Origin: Hemicordylus capensis
Taxonomy: Eukaryota; Chordata; Lepidosauria; Squamata; Cordylidae
Reading direction: 5' to 3'
NCBI RefSeq assembly: GCF_027244095.1
Contig: NC_069658.1
Span: 262,082,687-262,146,686 of the forward strand
Length of the DNA stretch: 64,000 nucleotides
The first letter of the stretch is position 1. Every line of letters begins with the position of its first letter. This document shows, piece after piece, positions 56,401-64,000 of the stretch. A model generated the notes under the pieces. It searched no databases. It was not told where the DNA came from and saw only the letters and a program-made list of their open reading frames with translations. A program made the position numbers and the translations under genes.

Positions 56401-59400
56401 GTTACAACCAGTGTTTTCTCTAAGGCGTGCACATGAGTGCATGCTCATACTTTTTAAAATGTCTGCTCAGTTAATTTTAGATCCCGCTCAGGTTTGATCA
56501 GCATCCCCACTCTGAATGCATGTGCGCACACACTGTCTTGATACTGCCACCCAGAACAAAACTCATCCCACACAGTGATGAAAAAAATGAGAGAACACTG
56601 GTTACAACACATTTAAACAACACACAATTTTAAAAACCCAACTGTCACACCTCCCCTCGAGGTTGCAGCTTGTGTTTGAGGAGGCTTTGGGTAGTCCAGA
56701 TGGGCCTCAGAGCTCCTTGAAGGTAGGCATCCTGTGACAGGGGCTTGTTCCTTACACAAGGCCACCAGCGAGGGGCTGCCCAAAGTCTGAGTCCCAGGGC
56801 TCTTGCCAGCTTGAATCCTCCTTGAGAACTGGCCCCTCTCATCAGAGGCCTCTGTCTCTTAAAAACGTACTGGCATTCAGAGCACTTCTCACGAGATCTT
56901 GGCCAAGGCCGAGATCCCAGACCAAAATCCTGTGAAACCTCTCCAAGCTTTCGCAAGATTCTCCTGGGTCCCCACAAGCACATGCTGGCAACCAGCTCTA
57001 GCTCACCATTTCCCTGCTGGGACCAGCTGTGGGTGCTGGTGTGTCACCAATACCACCCCTTAGGTAGCACCACAATGCGATTCCTGCTATGGGCTACAGC
57101 CCGGTCCTCCTCTTTCTCTTGCCCCTTTGTGTGTATATTCCAGAAGGTGGTTATTAATTTTTGTGTGCGCCCGCACGTGAGAGAGAGGGGGGCAGGGAGG
57201 GAGTGGGGGGAGGCATTATGAAGGAGATTTCAACCCCTCAGTGCTAAAGGTCTCAGGCAGCTTTCTCTGTGTGGCCTCTTGCTGCCTGTTCTACAATAGC
57301 TGCTGCTGTTGCTATTACTATTGCTATTATTTATTTATTTATTTATTTACACAGTCAGACAGGTGTTATTGACTGGTTTGTTTTATCCAGACATCTAGTC
57401 GTCGTTATTATTATTATTATTATTATTATTAATTTACATTTTATAACCTGATCTTCCTCCAAGGAGCCCAGAGCGGTGTACTACATACTTAAGTTTCTCC
57501 TCACAACAACCCTGTGAAGTAGGTTAGGCTGAGAGTGAAGTGACTGAGTCACCCAGGAAGTCTCATGGCTGAATGGGGATCTGAACTCAGGTCTCCTTGG
57601 TCCTAGTCCAGCACTCTAACCACTATACCATGCTGGCTCCTCAGTAGAAGGTACTATGGCATGTTTTTGTTAAATGAGGGGTGTGTGTGGTGTAACATCA
57701 TGGGACACTTTCCTGTTACCATGGTCACTTTCCATGCCTGGCCCACATGAAGGCAATGGGAGCATGCCTTTCCATGACTGATGCGTTGTAGTGATGTTGC
57801 CATTGTGACTGGAAGGGTTGCACCAATCTGGGTTTTTTACTGCTCTCGTTTTCTCCTCTCATCTTGCTTTGGAAGAGCATAGAATCCAGGCTAAGTTTCC
57901 TGTGGACAACTTACACAATGTAACTGGGATCATAGGATTGTTCTGTTCATTGATAAAGATCATTTGGAACTTACATTAAGATTAATTTCAGCTAATATGT
58001 GTAATGTTTTGCATTGGGAATAGGGGAAATCCTGCTGTCTTAAGATAATATGGACAACATATTACCTTATATCACATCCTTCTACAGAAGCCTAGGTGCA
58101 ATATACTGCATTCACCCTCAGTGGGGGAGGGTATCTAGAGTTGGGTTGCTCCTCCCACCTGCTCCGAGACAGGGCCAATCAGCAGAGAGTTTCACATGAC
58201 CATATGACCAATATTGGAGTTTCACATGACCAATATTGGTTTTATTGTGTTTTAATAGTTTGATTTTAATTGTTAATTTGTTTTAATTGTTTTTATCATG
58301 TTGTGAACCGCACTGAGCCATTTTGGAAGGGCGGTATATAAATCTAATAAATAAATAAATATGGGAAGAGCTATCCCAAGCCTTCAGTTTTCTCCCTGTC
58401 TTGCTCAGGAACAGGTTCACTTTTTTTGAGCTCGGTGCTTCAAATCTTGTTAGTTTCTAGTCTCAGTCTTCTACCCCCGCCTTCCTTCGTGTTACTTAGA
58501 GCAAGATGGAGGGAAGGGCAAGGGAGGCAGAAGCTTGGCCAGATTTTCTCCTCAGTACCGGCAGGCTGCACCAGTGGTCCACTGTGGCATGTTGCAGCTT
58601 TTCTAGCATGGCCATTCCCACTTCTCAAAGCAAGAGAGGTCTCTGCCCCTCTCTTGGATGACTCCACTTCAGCTGAGTGGTTGGAGGCTAACCTTCTGCC
58701 ACTGAAACATGCCCCAGGAAGACTAGCAGAACGAAGGAGGTGAGAGCGGGCCAAAAAGCCACGTGTACAAAGGCTTCCACTACTGTTACCATCTCTGCCG
58801 CGGTACCACCTTGTGTGGAAACCGGATCTGTGGAGAGCCCTATGGATCTCCCTGCAGGGGCTTTGCCCAGTGGGCCACTCAGCACCCCCACCCCTGCCAT
58901 GGATGGTGGCAGCAGCTCAAAACGAGCATGCCTGTTACTCACTTCCTACCACTGAGGAGAATGGCCTTTATCCTGTAAGAATCCTGTTTGGTAGATCCGA
59001 CTGAGAGTTTCCCAACTGGCCCAAGTTTACCCAGTTACCTTCATGGCTGAATGGGACCATGGCCAGTCCAACACTAAACACCACATCATATTCCTGCATT
59101 GCACAAAAGGGTTCTTCTCTTGGTTGATCCTAAACGTATTGTTGAGCTGGCCCATTTCCTCCATGATCTCAAGTTCCCAACCTCTTCTCCCATTTCTTTA
59201 TAGAGGAAGGTTGAGAACCGACGTCAGCTCATCATCAGTGAGTTTGAGGAGCTGCATCAGTTCCTGGAGGAGGAACAGCAGGTGCTATTGCGGAGGTTAG
59301 AGGACGAGGAGAAAGAGATCCTGCAGAAGCTGAAAGATAACGTGGCAGAGCTGTCAGAGCAGCGGGTCTCCCTCAACAGCCTCATCACAGAGATTGAGGA

Positions 59401-60712
59401 GAAGTGTTTGCAATCAGGCATAGAGATGCTCAAGGTGAGATGTGCACCAGAGTCTCCCGGAGGGTGGTCCTATCTCTTATGTTCCTCTCAATCAATGATG
59501 CTAGGAACATTCCATTCTCTGGGAATTTCCTCTTAAAAGAGATCTTTCTGTTTTTTTTAAGAAGTAGTGATGGAATTGGATAAGTAGAAATAACTGTTTC
59601 TGGTTACTTACTCACCCGGTGGTTGGGAAATGGCCTGGTGTCATTGTAGAATGGATGAGAAGGAGAAGGGTCTCAGGTTCTTCAGTTCTATTCCTGATCA
59701 CATAACTCGAGAAGACTGAGAAGAGAGCTAAAATACTGATTTTGAATTCCTAGCAGGCATGCCAGGTTTCAGGTAGCCAAATGATTAGGTACTTGAGATT
59801 TATATTGTTCATCTGTTCTTATGCCATATGATGCAGCCTTATACTGAATCAGTCCAGCATTGTTTACACTGACTAGCTGCAGCTCTCCAAGATCTCAGGC
59901 AAATGCCTTTTGCTGAGGCCTTTAAATGGGATATGCTGGGAATGGAATCTGGGGCCTTTTGCATACAAAGTATGCCGCTGAGCTATGGCCCCTTCATTTG
60001 TTGTCAGTATACTGAGATGGGAGAAGGTCTGGGAGCCAAGAGGAGTTCTACCTTGGTTGCAGAATGTGAGTCTCTCTTTTGTGCACACCTCTATGGCACC
60101 TTGAAAATTGTAGATTTAAAAATCGGATGCTACCTTATACTGAGTCAGACCATCTCACTCAGTATTGTCTACACTGACTGGCAGTGCGAGGTAAGTTAGA
60201 CTCAAAGTGACTAGCCTAAGGTCACCCAGTGAGCTTCAATGGGTTTTGAACCTGGGTGGTTCTGTTCCTATGCAGACACTCTAGTCAGTGTACAACAAAG
60301 GCTTTGGTGAAATTGGATACACCACTGGGGAATAGAGTAGGCTTATGGTGATCCTGATCCCCCTACTACATTGGCTTTATATGGCTGCCTAGGGTTAATA
60401 TTTCTGGATGTTACAGTGGCAGGTTGGAAGATGAGTTAGTTTGGATGGAATGTCCACCAGTTCAGTCACTTTCGACCTCTTGTGATAAGTTGGTGGAGTT
60501 TTGAACCGTGAGCTGTGCTTTCGAGGTGAGAAAGGAGAAGACAGTGACGATTTTTGGGTTTAATAGAGCACAAATGGGATCTCCTTCCCCACCTCCTACA
60601 TTGTCTGAAAGGACAGTTTTAATAGTGGGTGGGCTCCTCTATGACTGTATGAATCCTGACTAATTGTATTGCCTTTTCTTCTCATGCAGGATGTAAAGAA
60701 TACACTTGAAAG
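39775..60712 (+). CDS. TRIM39: TRIM39 E3 ubiquitin ligase, exons 1-4 of the coding region
   Basis: Exons join(39775-40196, 56099-56194, 59204-59434, 60690-60712), CDS from ATG at 39780. RING: residues 16-56 ([17 protein letters not shown]). B-box 2: residues 95-126 (CEKH, FCKED, CLVC, H.EHRSH). Coiled coil: exons 2-4. Exon sizes 96, 231 and 23 nt are exactly those of TRIM C-IV genes. [42 protein letters not shown] and KCLQSG.EMLKDVK.TLE match mammalian TRIM39 as I remember it. TRIM39 attaches ubiquitin through its RING domain and is known to act on apoptosis, cell-cycle and p53 pathways. The linker and PRY-SPRY exons are not in the window. Intron 1 is 15.9 kb. Zinc ligands are intact, so the gene looks functional. 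Confidence 0.9.
40336..40568 (-). mobile_element. Sauria-type SINE
   Basis: Minus-strand copy with (AAT)n tail at 40336, ccgctgtgggctccttggag and tRNA-like head ending at about 40568 (ggttagagtgctggatgagg). It starts 140 bp after the TRIM39 exon 1 donor. Confidence 0.9.
40569..41454. other. TRIM39 intron, no feature
   Basis: No exon or repeat was named. Confidence 0.45.
41455..41702 (-). mobile_element. Sauria-type SINE with (TTTC)n tail
   Basis: Minus-strand copy. The 3' tail is a (GAAA)n run, seen as TTTC repeats at 41457-41490. The head (ggttagagtggtggactagg) is near 41690. Confidence 0.9.
41825..43270 (-). mobile_element. CR1 LINE B: endonuclease part, RT deleted
   Basis: Minus strand: an endonuclease segment ([20 protein letters not shown], about 42855-42770), then the segment between endonuclease and RT (about 42600-41985), then directly the CR1 3'UTR (41960-41825). 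The reverse transcriptase is missing, so this copy carries a large internal deletion. Its 5' end at about 43270 abuts the 3' end of CR1 copy A. Confidence 0.8.
45234..47473 (-). mobile_element. L2 LINE inserted in CR1
   Basis: Minus strand: RT ([20 protein letters not shown] near 46410, then [16 protein letters not shown] near 46145), the C-terminal part ([33 protein letters not shown]), 3'UTR and an ataaataaaat tail at 45234. Upstream ORF2 sequence ([20 protein letters not shown]) reaches about 46950 and beyond. The flanks CTTCAATAT (45225-45233) and CTTCAGTAT (47474-47482) are a target duplication of about nine bases. At least three frame changes are present. Confidence 0.85.
47171..47396 (+). 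mobile_element. 5S-derived SINE nested in L2, 5'-truncated
   Basis: It starts within the 5S-like head (ggagactagaagtgtgagca) and ends cagcttcctatgttg. It interrupts the 5' part of the L2, which itself interrupts CR1 A. Possible TTGCA duplication at both ends. Confidence 0.85.
48678..48905 (-). mobile_element. tRNA-derived SINE with L2-like tail
   Basis: Minus strand: gagcccctggtggcgcagtg (A box), gaaggttacaagttcgatcc (B box), then cgaggtcggtaaaatgagta, gagcggtatataaatgcaag and a (TTGCTA)n tail. Complete and rather young-looking. Confidence 0.88.
48906..49255. other. TRIM39 intron, no feature
   Basis: No gene or repeat was named. Confidence 0.4.
49264..49401. mobile_element. hAT-type hairpin MITE, 138 bp
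   Basis: The terminal inverted repeats start CAGGGTTTCTCAACGTGTGG and continue to gatgt, with one change between arms. A perfect 8-bp duplication, CATTAGAC, is at 49256-49263 and 49402-49409. The CAGGGNTTCTCAAC end is the Charlie-type hAT signature. Confidence 0.95.
49615..49870 (-). mobile_element. Unnamed interspersed repeat with L2-like 3' end
   Basis: Third copy of the family at 33765 and 36655 (gggctcatagtctaaaaata, gacaccagcaacagtc, ctctccccctgctcag). Confidence 0.7.
49925..50468 (+). mobile_element. CR1 LINE 3' end
   Basis: Plus strand: tggaattctctgccacagga, ggacaagtccatcattggct, tggactagataggccatggg and a final tgatgttcttgtgc. It retains the last ORF2 codons (WNSLPQ-type region) in decayed form. 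Confidence 0.85.
50545..50700 (+). mobile_element. Decayed tRNA-derived SINE
   Basis: agtggcaaagcgtatgcttt with gttcagtccctgtcatctcc (B-box-like), then accctaaggtgg-like sequence. Related to the copy at 26535. Confidence 0.45.
50701..52890. other. TRIM39 intron with small repeat pieces
   Basis: An L2 3' tail (minus; gtataccgcccctccaaaat) is at 51220-51300. A decayed tRNA-type SINE (minus; tagctctccaaggtcttagg) is at about 51545-51725. Nothing else was recognised and there is no exon. Confidence 0.5.
52895..53030 (-). mobile_element. tRNA-derived SINE fragment
   Basis: Minus strand, complement of gatttgaacctgagactttc (B box) with gcaaatgctttgccattgat (A-box side) and gcctctccaagcaggtag. Confidence 0.6.
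53250..53530. repeat. Local direct and inverted repeats (TTTAAATAG/CAGCTGA)
   Basis: Units with gctatttaaac..taaa.ctcccca..tgacagctgagaag recur at about 53262, 53325 and 53488, and in inverted form at 53357-53420 (ggggaggtttaacatttaaa, tagccacattctcc). They form a mixed direct and inverted cluster of unknown origin. Confidence 0.65.
53531..56098. other. TRIM39 intron, repeat-poor stretch
   Basis: No LINE, SINE or exon was recognised over about 2.5 kb. It is AT-rich with chance open frames. The T-rich acceptor of coding exon 2 is at its end. Confidence 0.5.
56099..56194 (+). CDS. TRIM39: TRIM39 coding exon 2 (96 nt), GC donor
   Basis: The acceptor is ttcatgcag|GAG. The 32 codons [20 protein letters not shown], then [12 protein letters not shown], end at CTCAAG followed by gcaggt. 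To keep phase 0 and the 96-nt family length, the intron must start with GC at 56195. The nearest GT (56199) would add four bases and break the frame. First part of the coiled coil. Confidence 0.9.
56195..57392. other. TRIM39 intron 2 (part), no gene
   Basis: Short low-complexity stretches only, such as the (TTTA)n at 57329-57350 and (ATT)n at 57404-57432, the latter being the tail of the next SINE. Confidence 0.5.
57393..57641 (-). mobile_element. Sauria-type SINE
   Basis: Minus strand, complement of cctccaaggagcccagagcg, with the tRNA-like head near 57620 (ggttagagtgctggactagg). Confidence 0.9.
57642..58735. other. TRIM39 intron 2 with L2 tail
   Basis: An L2 3' end (plus; tgtgaaccgcactgagccat, gggcggtatataaatctaat) is at 58215-58362. 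The rest is unassigned. Confidence 0.55.
58736..58978 (+). other. Unrecognised Cys/His/Trp-rich open frame
   Basis: The frame from about 58742 ([20 protein letters not shown], then [20 protein letters not shown] and [20 protein letters not shown]) is unusually rich in Cys, His and Trp. It is GC-rich compared with its flanks and lies in TRIM39 intron 2. Other frames here are also open. I do not recognise it; it may be a decayed retrocopy or a chance frame. No splice sites were assigned. Confidence 0.25.
59204..59434 (+). CDS. TRIM39: TRIM39 coding exon 3 (231 nt)
   Basis: The acceptor is ctttatag|AGG and the donor is CTCAAG|gtgaga, phase 0 on both sides. It is exactly 231 nt, as in other TRIM C-IV genes. 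It encodes [20 protein letters not shown], then a Leu/Glu-rich heptad region and [13 protein letters not shown]. Main part of the coiled coil used for antiparallel dimers. Confidence 0.93.
59822..60000 (-). mobile_element. tRNA-derived SINE, CR1-type tail
   Basis: Minus strand, complement of ccttatactgaatcagtcca, tgactagctgcagctctcca and atggaatctggggcctttt (B-box side), ending gccgctgagctatggcccc (A-box side). Confidence 0.75.
60125..60300 (-). mobile_element. Chimeric SINE remnants
   Basis: The left piece (ccttatactgagtcagacca...tctacactgactggcag) is the same tail as the SINE at 59822. It is joined at about 60190 to Sauria-like sequence (gactagcctaaggtcaccca, gggttttgaacctgggtg). Either one element inserted into the other or two remnants became adjacent. 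Confidence 0.55.
60690..60712 (+). CDS. TRIM39: TRIM39 coding exon 4 (23-nt micro-exon)
   Basis: The acceptor is tctcatgcag|GAT and the donor is GAAAG|gtaagg. It is 23 nt (DVKNTLER with the last codon split, phase 2), the family-typical micro-exon after the 231-nt exon. Confidence 0.93.
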
Positions 60713-60957
60713 GTAAGGACTGAATCTCTTGCTCATCCCAATGGGTAGGCACCTGCTGTTTATGGTGGCTTTGAGAAGCCATACATGCCAGAAGTTCCCA
60801 TTGGACAATTATCATTGCTGGCTTTAGAGCAGAAACAGATTCCAAAGTTCTTCTAAATAGTCACTGTGCCTCACACAAAATGGGCTTCATGCACACGTGG
60901 TAGGCCAACCGGAAACATTCCAGGTTCTAAAAGTATTTTGGCATTAGCCCTTCCCGC

Positions 60958-61520
60958 TACGGGTGTGCACAGAACCAGCTGGTCTAGTTCAGTTTGAGTC
61001 TGAACTGGACCCAGACCAGGCCAGTTCAGTCTGGCACCCCCCCGGTTTGGTCGGAGGGGGACGTTTCACAAAAAATGTTTTAATTTATTTTTTTTTTACA
61101 CTTACCCCTCTGAGGGGAGTTGTCCAAGGCAGGGGGAGGGTCCACTGAGGTTCCCCCTCCCCCCACCAGCCTCCCTTATTCCAGAAATTGGCCGCTCTTC
61201 GGCTGGTTTTCTGCCTTCCCTCCTCAGTGTGGTGGCCATTTTGGATGCTGCTGTGCCTGTGCAATGGGCCTCTGCATGGCCCTGGAATAAGGGAGGCTAG
61301 CAGGGGGAGGAGGAACTTCCATGTCCCCGCCCACCCTCCGCCACCTCGGACAACTCCAATGGAGGGGGTAAATGTAAAAAATAAAAATTTGAAAATTTTG
61401 AAACAACAAAAGAATCATGGAGGTTTTGATCCAGGGTTGGACCGAACAGGGTGTGGTTCGGTTCAACCCTGAACAGTTGAACTGAATCGGTTCGATGTTG
61501 AACCTGTTTGCACGTCCCTA
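60958..61520. mobile_element. hAT-Ac-like palindromic element in TRIM39 intron 4
   Basis: The ends TACGGGTGTGCACAGAACC and the complement of TAGGGACGTGCAAACAGG are flanked by a perfect 8-bp duplication, CTTCCCGC, at 60950-60957 and 61521-61528. The 563-bp interior is a long inverted repeat around ccattttggatgctgctg. No transposase is present. Confidence 0.9.
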
Positions 61521-61539
61521 CTTCCCGCTATCCTGCAGG

Positions 61540-64000
61540 AGAGCAAGACTATTCCCTCCTTTTCAGTTCTTAGTTGTCCGCCACACGCAACACATTACCA
61601 TGTCCAATTGAATAATATTTCCAAACAGCAATCTGGGTTTTTTCGTACCACCTTATTATTTTCGTTCAGTTTTCTTGTTTATTCAACTATTCTCACATGT
61701 TTTTATTTCCATTTGTCTTGTTTGTTGCAGACACCTGCTCCGCCCCTTACAGACAGTTGTCTTCAGACTTGTATGGAGACAAAAGTTTCCTTTAAAAAAT
61801 GTATCAGATGTGAGGCTAAACTTCCCTTGACTGACAACCACCACCATTTGCTTGGGGGAGGCACAGCTGTTGGAACACTGCACCCATTGCCAAAAATGTA
61901 CTAAGCAGGCAAGGCAGAATTAAGGCTTCCACGCTCTGTGCCTTGTTGTGGGAGCGGGCCCTCTCCACCCCCGCACCCAAAATGGCTACTCTACCTACCA
62001 CTTTGACCATAGTAGTACTGGACAAGACTGCCCCCTTGACACCGATGGATGATGCCAACCAGTCGGTCCCATGCCCTTCAGGAACAGTAAAAAATCTGAA
62101 CTCAACGGCGCTGAATTTGAGCACTTCCTCTGGATTACACCGAGTTCCTCAGGCATCATCCCGCTCCTGAAGATAAAACAAAATAAAAAGATTCCTCAGG
62201 AAGAGATTCCTAAAAAGAAGAAGCCTCTGAGGCAACCTACAGGCAATGTTGATCTAATTCCTATTGCAAAGCTCCCTAAAATTCCTAAGAAGACACAGAC
62301 GTCCATACCTATTCCAGAGAAAACTCCGTTGCCAGTACTGACGGGCTTGGTGCCCAAACCTCAAACACTACCTCAGTATCCTGATTCTCAGCCACCTCGG
62401 GAGACTCTAGAATGCTCTGTCCCAGATCAAGACTCTTCATACCATTTCATTCCAAGTTGGGAAGCACCCAGAGACACCACCTCCATATCCACCTCTGAAC
62501 CTGACCAGGACTTCTATCCTGAGCCTTCAGAGGACAAAGATGGCACCCAATATGGTCTCCTAGGCACCGACACGCATTTCCAGATCACAGGGAATCCCCT
62601 AGCCACTACTGTCCTTCCAACCTGACCTATCAGTACCAAAAGCATCAATATTATAGATACTACCCGTCTGAATACAGTTATCGGTTCCCATCTCCGGACC
62701 TCTATGCCTACTTTTTTATGATAGGTATGTCTTTGCAGGCAAGGATCACTACCAGCACCACCACTGCTCTTTTGCTCCATACCGACACCCGTACCTGGAA
62801 GCACCAGATCACTGGGGCCAAGGCTTCCAATCCTGATTCTGTTCTCCAAGAAGAAATAGATCTTGGTCTCGATCCTGAGATCGAAAACCATTGCCTTGAG
62901 CCCCAGCAGTTCCAGCACCATACTGCACCGGGCACACCGCAGACACAGAAGGACCCGTTCTTTCTCATTGCAAAGAGGAAGGTCAACCCTTAATCCCTGC
63001 TGGAGGGACTCCACATCCCACACCACCTTTCCCTACTGCACTGGCTCCAAACCCAGCACTGGACATCCAGCCTTTCAAGTATAGAGACACTGACCTTCAA
63101 ACCCCGGAACCCCTGGAGTAGACTCGGAGTCTGATAACAAGGTCTCCAAAACAGAAACCTCAGTGGACTTGGTATCGGGCTTGATGCCATCAGACTGGAT
63201 TGAAGATTCAAAGACCCCATCACCATCGGAGGACCTAAAGCTATTCACAGAATAGGTGGTACGTATGGCCACTTCTCTAGGCATACAGACTAATGAACCA
63301 CCTAAACCTTCTCCAGATCCAGTATTTGGACCTGTTGACATAGATGCCTCACGATCTATTTTTCTGCCAGTGAATTTCAGTGCTTGCTGGGCAAAGCCAG
63401 CTTTGCTGCCACCACATCCAAAAAACTAGAAAGCTTTAATAAGGTCCAAGTGGAAGATGATCAGTTCCTACAGAAGCACCCCACACCGAACTTAGTCATA
63501 GTAAAAGCAGCCCAGTCTAGGTTAAAAAATAATAGAATCCTCTTGGTTCTGGCCAACAGAGAAGGGAGGAAATTGGACTTCCTTGGGAGAAGAATCTACT
63601 CCACATTCACACTTCACCTCAAAATAGAAAATTTATCAAGTTTGCATGGCTTGCTATAATTTGTTTCTGTAGGGAAAGATGGCTCCATTCTTGGATTACA
63701 TTCCCCAGGAAAAGAAAGATTCTGTGTTAGCTTACCGCAAGGAGGCTTCTAGACTTCCCAAGCTATTGTTGCACACTTCTCAATATTTCACAGACTGCAC
63801 GGCTTGCTCCATGTTGGCAGCGGTGACACTACGTTGTCACTCCTGGATACACTTCTCTAACCTTGCTCCTGGGGGAAAAAAAACAAGGATAGAAAACTTA
63901 CCCTTTGATGGCTAAGCACTCATTGGAGAAAAGACAGATGAGGCAATAGAATGCCTCCAAAAAAACTGAGAAATACTGCAAAATTGAGGACAGCACTGCT
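61540..64000 (+). mobile_element. DIRS-like tyrosine-recombinase retrotransposon fossil, Gag region
   Basis: A Cys/His motif region at about 61775-61970 (KKCIRCEAKLPLTDNHHH) is followed by a Pro/Ser-rich part (about 62070-63360) and a C-terminal region at about 63660-63960 ending NLPFDG. This order matches Gag of DIRS elements in reptiles. The last part resembles the C-terminal domain of LAP2-alpha, which is itself derived from a DIRS Gag. The element is broken, with roughly six or more breaks, and runs off the window, so later genes are not seen. It lies in TRIM39 intron 4 on the same strand. It is probably of moderate age. Confidence 0.75.

Noticed and set aside
1-64000. CRISPR arrays, bacterial operons, riboswitches, or intact tRNA and rRNA genes
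   Set aside because: All tRNA-like and 5S-like segments are SINE heads without mature gene structure, and the genome is vertebrate.

Overview
This window looks like nuclear DNA of a squamate reptile, most likely a lizard. I infer that from the repeats: a tRNA-derived Sauria-type SINE (four copies), a 5S rRNA-derived SINE with a CR1-type 8-mer tail (three copies), and BovB/RTE, CR1, L2 and L1 LINEs side by side, together with many short hAT non-autonomous elements that keep their 8-bp target duplications. Coding exons are a very small part of the 64 kb. Most open reading frames are LINE fragments or chance frames.

Two gene systems can be read. On the minus strand, 4978-26400 holds a tandem pair of three-exon genes for small secreted Ly6/uPAR (LU, three-finger) proteins of 120 and 118 residues. 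Each has a signal-peptide exon, two phase-1 introns, ten cysteines and the CC....CN ending, with no GPI-anchor tail. Their promoters and intron flanks align, and a third, decayed promoter plus first-exon relic lies at about 29595-29770, so the cluster once had at least one more member. They resemble the PATE group and also the MHC-linked LY6G6/LY6G5 group. On the plus strand, 39775-60712 holds the first four coding exons (422, 96, 231 and 23 nt) of TRIM39 (RING, B-box 2, coiled coil). Its linker and PRY-SPRY exons must lie beyond the window. A CpG island at 32820-33480 is the best candidate for its promoter. TRIM39 is MHC-linked in mammals, which makes the Ly6-type neighbours interesting.

Layout: 1-3466 5'-truncated L1; 4113-4640 probable solo LTR; 4978-18220 first Ly6-type gene, its introns filled by two CAGGGGCGTA-type hAT elements (976 and 2677 bp), two hAT-Ac elements, a 27-bp minisatellite and a hairpin cluster; 18221-22619 spacer with a fold-back element; 22620-26400 second Ly6-type gene; 26460-29770 duplicated flank and relic; 29771-32393 repeats ending in BovB; 32820-33480 CpG island; 33780-39774 repeats; 39775-60712 TRIM39, whose 15.9-kb first coding intron carries a three-level nest (5S SINE in L2 in CR1); 60958-61520 hAT-Ac; 61540-64000 a broken DIRS-like fossil running off the window.

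The two Ly6-type proteins should act outside the cell. TRIM39 is a cytosolic or nuclear E3 ubiquitin ligase. Nothing in the sequence links them functionally. Exon ends were placed by splice sites, phase and family exon length, not by transcripts.
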